From DATLLN01 sp963797175 (lineage in GTDB: Bacteria > Actinomycetota > Thermoleophilia > Gaiellales > JAICJC01): DNA of 64,000 nt. A program made the position numbers and the translations under genes. Location of the stretch: NCBI GenBank assembly GCA_963797175.1, contig CAWCOL010000009.1:1426001-1490000 (forward strand), written 5' to 3'. Positions 60,548-64,000 of this stretch are shown piece by piece (position 1 is the first letter of the stretch; every line of letters begins with the position of its first letter). Under the pieces are notes generated by a model. The model was not told the DNA's origin. It did no database searches and worked only from the letters and a program-made list of their open reading frames with translations.

Positions 60548-62196
60548 CAGCCCAGCTCCTGCACCGTCGGGCCGCCCGACCCGTGCCGCAGCTCCCACAG
60601 CGGGCGCTCGTTCGGGATCGGCGGCAGCGAGTCGAAGTTGTGCGGCGGCGGCGGCGAGGTCGTCCACCACTCCAGGCTGTTGGCGTGCCACGGGTCGTTG
60701 CCGGCGATGCGGCCGTCACGCAGCGAGCGCAGGCAGTTCAGCACCACCATCAGCACGCCGATCGAGAGCACGAACGAGCCCAGCGTCGCCACCTGGTTCA
60801 TCAGCTGCCAGCCGGGGTGGTCGGCGTAGGTCACGATCCGCCGCGGCATCCCGGACAGGCCCATGGCGTGCATCGGGAAGAAGGTCAGGTTGAACCCGAC
60901 GAACAACACCCAGAAGCTCTTGATCGCGAGGCCGCGGTCGAGCATCCGGCCCGTCATCTTGGGATACCAGTAGTGCAGGCCGCCGAGCACGGCGAACACG
61001 GGGATCGAGCCCATCACGTAGTGGAAGTGGGCGACCACGAAGTAGCTGTCCGTCACCTGCAGGTCGACGGGCTCCGCGGCCAGGAAGATGCCCGAGAGCC
61101 CGCCGATCATGAACGTGGCGATGAACCCGACGGCGAAGTACATGGGCGGCTCGAACCGGATCCGACCCATCCACATCGTCCCCACCCAGTTGAAGATCTT
61201 GACGCCGGTGGGCACGGCGATCGCCCACGAGCCGAGCATGAACCAGAGGGCGGCGGGCTGCGAGAACTGGACGGCGAACATGTGGTGGCCCCAGACCAGG
61301 AACCCCAGGAACGCGATCGCCGCGGTGGCGTAGACCAGCGCCCGGTAGCCGAACAGCGGCTTGCGCGAGAAGACGGGGATGATCTCCGAGATCATGCCGA
61401 ACCCGGGCAGCGCGACCACGTACACCTCGGGGTGGCCGAAGAACCAGAACAGGTGCTGGTAGAGGATCACGTTGCCGCCCAGCGGCGAGAAGAACGTCGT
61501 GCCGAAGTTGCGGTCAAGCAGCACCATCGTCAGCGCCCCGGAGAGCACCGGCAGGGCCCCGATGATCATGATCGAGTAGAACTCGATCGTCCAGGTGAAC
61601 AGCGGCATCCGGGTCAGCCGCATCCCCGGCGCCCGCATGTGGTGGATGGTGCAGATGAAGTTGATCGCGCCCAGCACCGAGGAGATCGTCAGCACGTGCA
61701 GGCCGAGGATCCAGAAGTCCTCGCCATGGCCGGGCGAGATCACCGATAGCGGCGGGTAGCCGGTCCAGCCGGCGTCCGGGCCGCCGCCGAAGAGGAAGCT
61801 CGAGTAGAGCAGCAGGCCGCCGAACAGCAGCAGCCAGAACGAGGCGGCGTTGAGGCGCGGGAACGCCATGTCGCGGGCGCCGATCTGGAGCGGCACGATG
61901 TAGTTGCCGAACGCCGCCATGATCGGTACGGCGAACAGGAAGATCATCGTCGTGCCGTGCATCGTGAAGACCTGGTCGTAGCGCTCGGGCGAGAGCGCGG
62001 TGCCCGAGGACGACTCCAGCTGGATCCGGATCGCCAGCGCCAGCAGGCCACCGACCAGGAAGAAGAACGCGGTCAGCAACAGGTACATGATCCCGATCCG
62101 CTTGTGGTCGACCGTGGTCAGCCACTCGATCAGCGTGTTGCGGCCGCGGGGCGACGGAGCCTCGACCTGCGGCGGCGCGGCGACGTCGGTGGCCAT
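60547..62196 (-). CDS. ctaD: cytochrome c oxidase subunit I (second oxidase, A1-type)
   Basis: Haem-copper catalytic subunit of standard length, 549 residues. Twelve hydrophobic segments; ligands FTMHGTTMIFLF, GHPEVY (254-259, with the D-channel Glu257 and His-Tyr pair), VWGHHMF and VVAHFHYVMG. The intact HPEVY makes this A1-type, in contrast to the YSHPAVY of the facing oxidase. No N-terminal extra helices and no Usp fusion. It is coupled to ctaC2 upstream and ctaB downstream by one-base overlaps. Confidence 0.95.
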   Translation of the reverse strand: MATDVAAPPQVEAPSPRGRNTLIEWLTTVDHKRIGIMYLLLTAFFFLVGGLLALAIRIQLESSSGTALSPERYDQVFTMHGTTMIFLFAVPIMAAFGNYIVPLQIGARDMAFPRLNAASFWLLLFGGLLLYSSFLFGGGPDAGWTGYPPLSVISPGHGEDFWILGLHVLTISSVLGAINFICTIHHMRAPGMRLTRMPLFTWTIEFYSIMIIGALPVLSGALTMVLLDRNFGTTFFSPLGGNVILYQHLFWFFGHPEVYVVALPGFGMISEIIPVFSRKPLFGYRALVYATAAIAFLGFLVWGHHMFAVQFSQPAALWFMLGSWAIAVPTGVKIFNWVGTMWMGRIRFEPPMYFAVGFIATFMIGGLSGIFLAAEPVDLQVTDSYFVVAHFHYVMGSIPVFAVLGGLHYWYPKMTGRMLDRGLAIKSFWVLFVGFNLTFFPMHAMGLSGMPRRIVTYADHPGWQLMNQVATLGSFVLSIGVLMVVLNCLRSLRDGRIAGNDPWHANSLEWWTTSPPPPHNFDSLPPIPNERPLWELRHGSGGPTVQELG

Positions 62197-62921
62197 CAGG
62201 CGCTCCCCATCAGCGCGTCGTAGTTCGCGACGGACAGCACCTTGACGGTGATCGTCATCGTCGCGTGCCCGTCACCGCAGAACTCGGCGCACTGGCCGGT
62301 GTAGGTGCCCGTGTGGTCGGCCTTGAACCAGGTGTGGTTCATGCGGCCCGGGATCGCGTCCACCTTCTGGCCGAGGTCCGGCACCCACCAGTCGTGGATC
62401 ACGTCCTTGGAGGTGATCAGCAGCTCGATCGGCCGGCCGACCGGCGCGTACAGCGTGTTCGGCTCGGCCTTCTTGGGCGCCGCGCCGCCGGGGTACCTGA
62501 ACGTCCAGCCGAACTGCTGCGCCAGCACGTGCACGCGCATCGCGCCCTTGGGCGTGTCGTCGACCGTCGGCATCTTGTAGATCGTGAAGCCGGCCAGCCC
62601 GACCAGGATCAGGATCGGCACGATCGTCCAGCCCAGCTCGAGCCGGGTGGAGCCGTGGGTCTGCGGCGGGTCGGGGTCGCCGGGCCGCTCCCGGAACCGG
62701 ATCGCGGAGTAGAGCAGGAAGCCGCCGACGAGGACGAAGATCGTGACGGTGACGCCCAGGATCGCGAGGTAGATCTCGTTGATCGCGTCCGCGTTGGGCG
62801 AGTGCGGAGGCTCGGGAGTCGCCGTGTTGGCCAGCGCTGGAGCCGCGAGGAGGAGGCTGGAGACGGTCACCGAGAACACCGCGATCAGCATCCCTGCCAG
62901 GCGACTGCGTGTCCGGATCAC
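62196..62921 (-). CDS. ctaC: cytochrome c oxidase subunit II (second oxidase)
   Basis: A 241-residue CuA subunit with a cleavable signal (MIRTRSRLAGMLIAVFSV, cleavage near ALANT), two membrane helices (IYLAILGVTVTIFVLVGGFLL; LELGWTIVPILILVGLAGF) and a cupredoxin domain with His in DVIHDWWVPDLG and CAEFCGDGHATM. The start is GTG with GGGAGG 4 bases upstream. It is the first gene of the minus-strand oxidase operon and differs clearly from the other subunit II in loops and signal. Confidence 0.93.
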   Translation of the reverse strand: MIRTRSRLAGMLIAVFSVTVSSLLLAAPALANTATPEPPHSPNADAINEIYLAILGVTVTIFVLVGGFLLYSAIRFRERPGDPDPPQTHGSTRLELGWTIVPILILVGLAGFTIYKMPTVDDTPKGAMRVHVLAQQFGWTFRYPGGAAPKKAEPNTLYAPVGRPIELLITSKDVIHDWWVPDLGQKVDAIPGRMNHTWFKADHTGTYTGQCAEFCGDGHATMTITVKVLSVANYDALMGSA

Positions 62922-63008
62922 GTTCCTCCCTGTACGAGTGAGGCCACCCCAGCGGTGGGCGCTCGGATTCTACAAGCGGCCGTGGCCGAGCGTAGCGCCC
63001 ACCGGGGC

Positions 63009-63992
63009 CTACGTGTCGGACTCCGGCGGGGCGATCCGGGGCGGGGCCGGGCGCTCCTTCGGCGGCTTCCGCTCGGCGTCGTCGGGGGCGGCGCCCTGTG
63101 CGAAGGCCGCGCCCAGCCCGGCCACGGCCGCCATCGCGTCGGATGCTCCGGCCGGGAGCAGCAGCAGCTTGTTGGCGTCGCCCGCCGCAACCGCCGGCAG
63201 GGCGTCGAGGTACTTGTAGCCGAGCATGTCGGATGGACGGATCTGCTTGTCCCTGACGGTGTCGAACACGTTCTGGAGGGCCTCCGCCTCGCCCTTGGCC
63301 CGCAGCGCCCGCGCCTGCCGGTCGCCCTCGGCGCGCAGCACCAGCGACTGCTGGTCGGCCTCGGCCGAGAGGATCACGGCCTGCCGCTGGCCCTCCGCCC
63401 GCAGGATCGCCGACTGCTTCTCGCCCTCGGCCTGGAGGATCGTCGCCCGCTTGGCCCGGTCGGCGCGCATCTGCTGCTCCATCGCCTCCTGGATCGAGCG
63501 CGGCGGGTCGATGCTCTTCAGCTCGACGCGGGTGACGCGGACGCCCCACTTCTCGGTCGCCTCGTCCAGCACGATCCGCAGCTGGGTGTTGATCTGGTCG
63601 CGGCTGGTCAGCGTCTGCTCCAGCGTCATCGCGCCGACCAGGTTGCGCAGCGTCGTCTGGGCGAGCTGCTCCATCGCCAGCAGGAAGTTCGCCACCTCGT
63701 ACGTGGCGCGGAAGGCGTCGGTGACCTGGAAGTAGACGACCGTGTCGATCGCGATCGTCACGTTGTCCTCGGTGATGACGGGCTGCGGCGGGAACGGCTG
63801 CACGGTCTCGCGCATGTCCACCACCACCCGCATCCGGTCGAAGAAGGGGATGACGAGGTGCAGTCCGGGGCTCAGCGTCGCCCGGTACTTGCCGAACCGC
63901 TCGATCATGCCGACGTGGCTCTGCCGCACCACGCGCACCGCGGACGCGACCATCACGATCGCGAGCAGTGCCAGGACGAGTGCGACGATCAA
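63009..63992 (-). CDS. SPFH/band-7 family membrane protein (paraslipin/QmcA-like)
   Basis: A 327-residue (visible) protein with an N-terminal membrane helix (IVALVLALLAIVMVASAV), a band-7 domain (VGMIERFGKYRATLSPGLHLVIPFFDRM, PPQPVITEDNVTIAIDTVVYFQV, LRNLVGAMTLEQTLTSRDQIN, WGVRVTRVELKSIDPPRSIQ) and a long coiled coil with repeated AEG(x)RQ units, then a Gly/Ala/Pro tail. It forms membrane-domain scaffolds in its family. TTG 63992 is the first visible start, but the frame stays open to the edge. A start three codons further upstream, just past the window, would read M-A-G-L-I-V if base 64001 is T. Confidence 0.88.
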   Translation of the reverse strand: MIVALVLALLAIVMVASAVRVVRQSHVGMIERFGKYRATLSPGLHLVIPFFDRMRVVVDMRETVQPFPPQPVITEDNVTIAIDTVVYFQVTDAFRATYEVANFLLAMEQLAQTTLRNLVGAMTLEQTLTSRDQINTQLRIVLDEATEKWGVRVTRVELKSIDPPRSIQEAMEQQMRADRAKRATILQAEGEKQSAILRAEGQRQAVILSAEADQQSLVLRAEGDRQARALRAKGEAEALQNVFDTVRDKQIRPSDMLGYKYLDALPAVAAGDANKLLLLPAGASDAMAAVAGLGAAFAQGAAPDDAERKPPKERPAPPRIAPPESDT

Positions 63993-64000
63993 CCCTGCCA

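Overview
This 64 kb window is high-GC, densely packed chromosomal DNA with many GTG starts and about 18 four-base stop/start overlaps. I see no prophage, insertion sequence, CRISPR array, rRNA or tRNA. The gene set points to an Actinomycetota chromosome: a pknB-pbpA-ftsW-pstP-fhaB-fhaA cluster, a SufCBD/SufS/SufU iron-sulfur system, TatA/TatC, paired cytochrome oxidases with CtaB, and a DtxR-family regulator. A deep branch such as Thermoleophilia is my inference. Most operon heads on both strands carry TANNNT about 6-8 bases before the first codon, which suggests widespread leaderless transcription.

Layout. 1-2440: gnd and pgl (pentose phosphate pathway), then a facing beta-lactamase-fold hydrolase. 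2478-7042: a DUF4349 lipoprotein, divergent from an operon with an unusual FtsH-like AAA+ protease, a membrane-anchored protein and a small HExxH protein. 6954-9737: an orphan-looking DNA adenine methylase, then an acidic His-rich exported protein and an ECF sigma factor fused to its own anti-sigma-like, membrane and extracellular parts. 9754-12839: TPR protein, amidohydrolase, TatC, TatA (minus strand). 12961-20409: sufC-sufB-sufD-amidohydrolase-sufS, a strongly folding 166-bp element, sufU, a Rieske protein and a DtxR/MntR regulator. 20428-28296: acetyltransferase, epimerase, dCTP deaminase, a class III aminotransferase, a CAP-domain protein, a zinc-ribbon protein, threonine dehydratase, an FTR1 iron permease and D-Ala-D-Ala ligase. 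28293-36880: cell-wall and division signalling (PASTA kinase PknB, PbpA, FtsW, PP2C phosphatase, two FHA proteins, a second kinase with a multi-pass membrane tail). 36989-44763: membrane proteins, a PhoU-like/Pit phosphate pair, a GAF-GAF-GAF-HD-GYP protein, and a two-gene end-joining polymerase/ligase set. 44764-48180: glnA behind a leader with an intrinsic terminator, followed by a HisKA_2 sensor kinase and an ANTAR response regulator. 48242-55004: secreted protein, receiver-like protein, ABC-F ATPase, quinone oxidoreductase, ornithine-cyclodeaminase-like enzyme, MFS transporter. 55014-62921: two facing haem-copper oxidase operons with haem O synthase and small membrane proteins. 63009-end: an SPFH/band-7 protein.

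The most interesting system is 44982-48180. The glnA leader has two small hairpins, the second of which overlaps the terminator stem. The genes after glnA encode a EutW-like kinase and an ANTAR antiterminator, which is the known pairing that acts on such leaders. Other points worth attention: a 166-bp 6S-like or MITE-like structured element between sufS and sufU; a CtaD-universal stress protein fusion; an FtsH-like protease with two large insertions in its ATPase domain; a sigma/anti-sigma fusion; and probable CTG start codons. Four genes (5878-6698, sufB, the kinase at 35296-36880, and the HD-GYP gene) are each broken by one single-base indel. Fixing one base restores the full family-like protein in every case, so uncorrected sequencing error is the likeliest cause.
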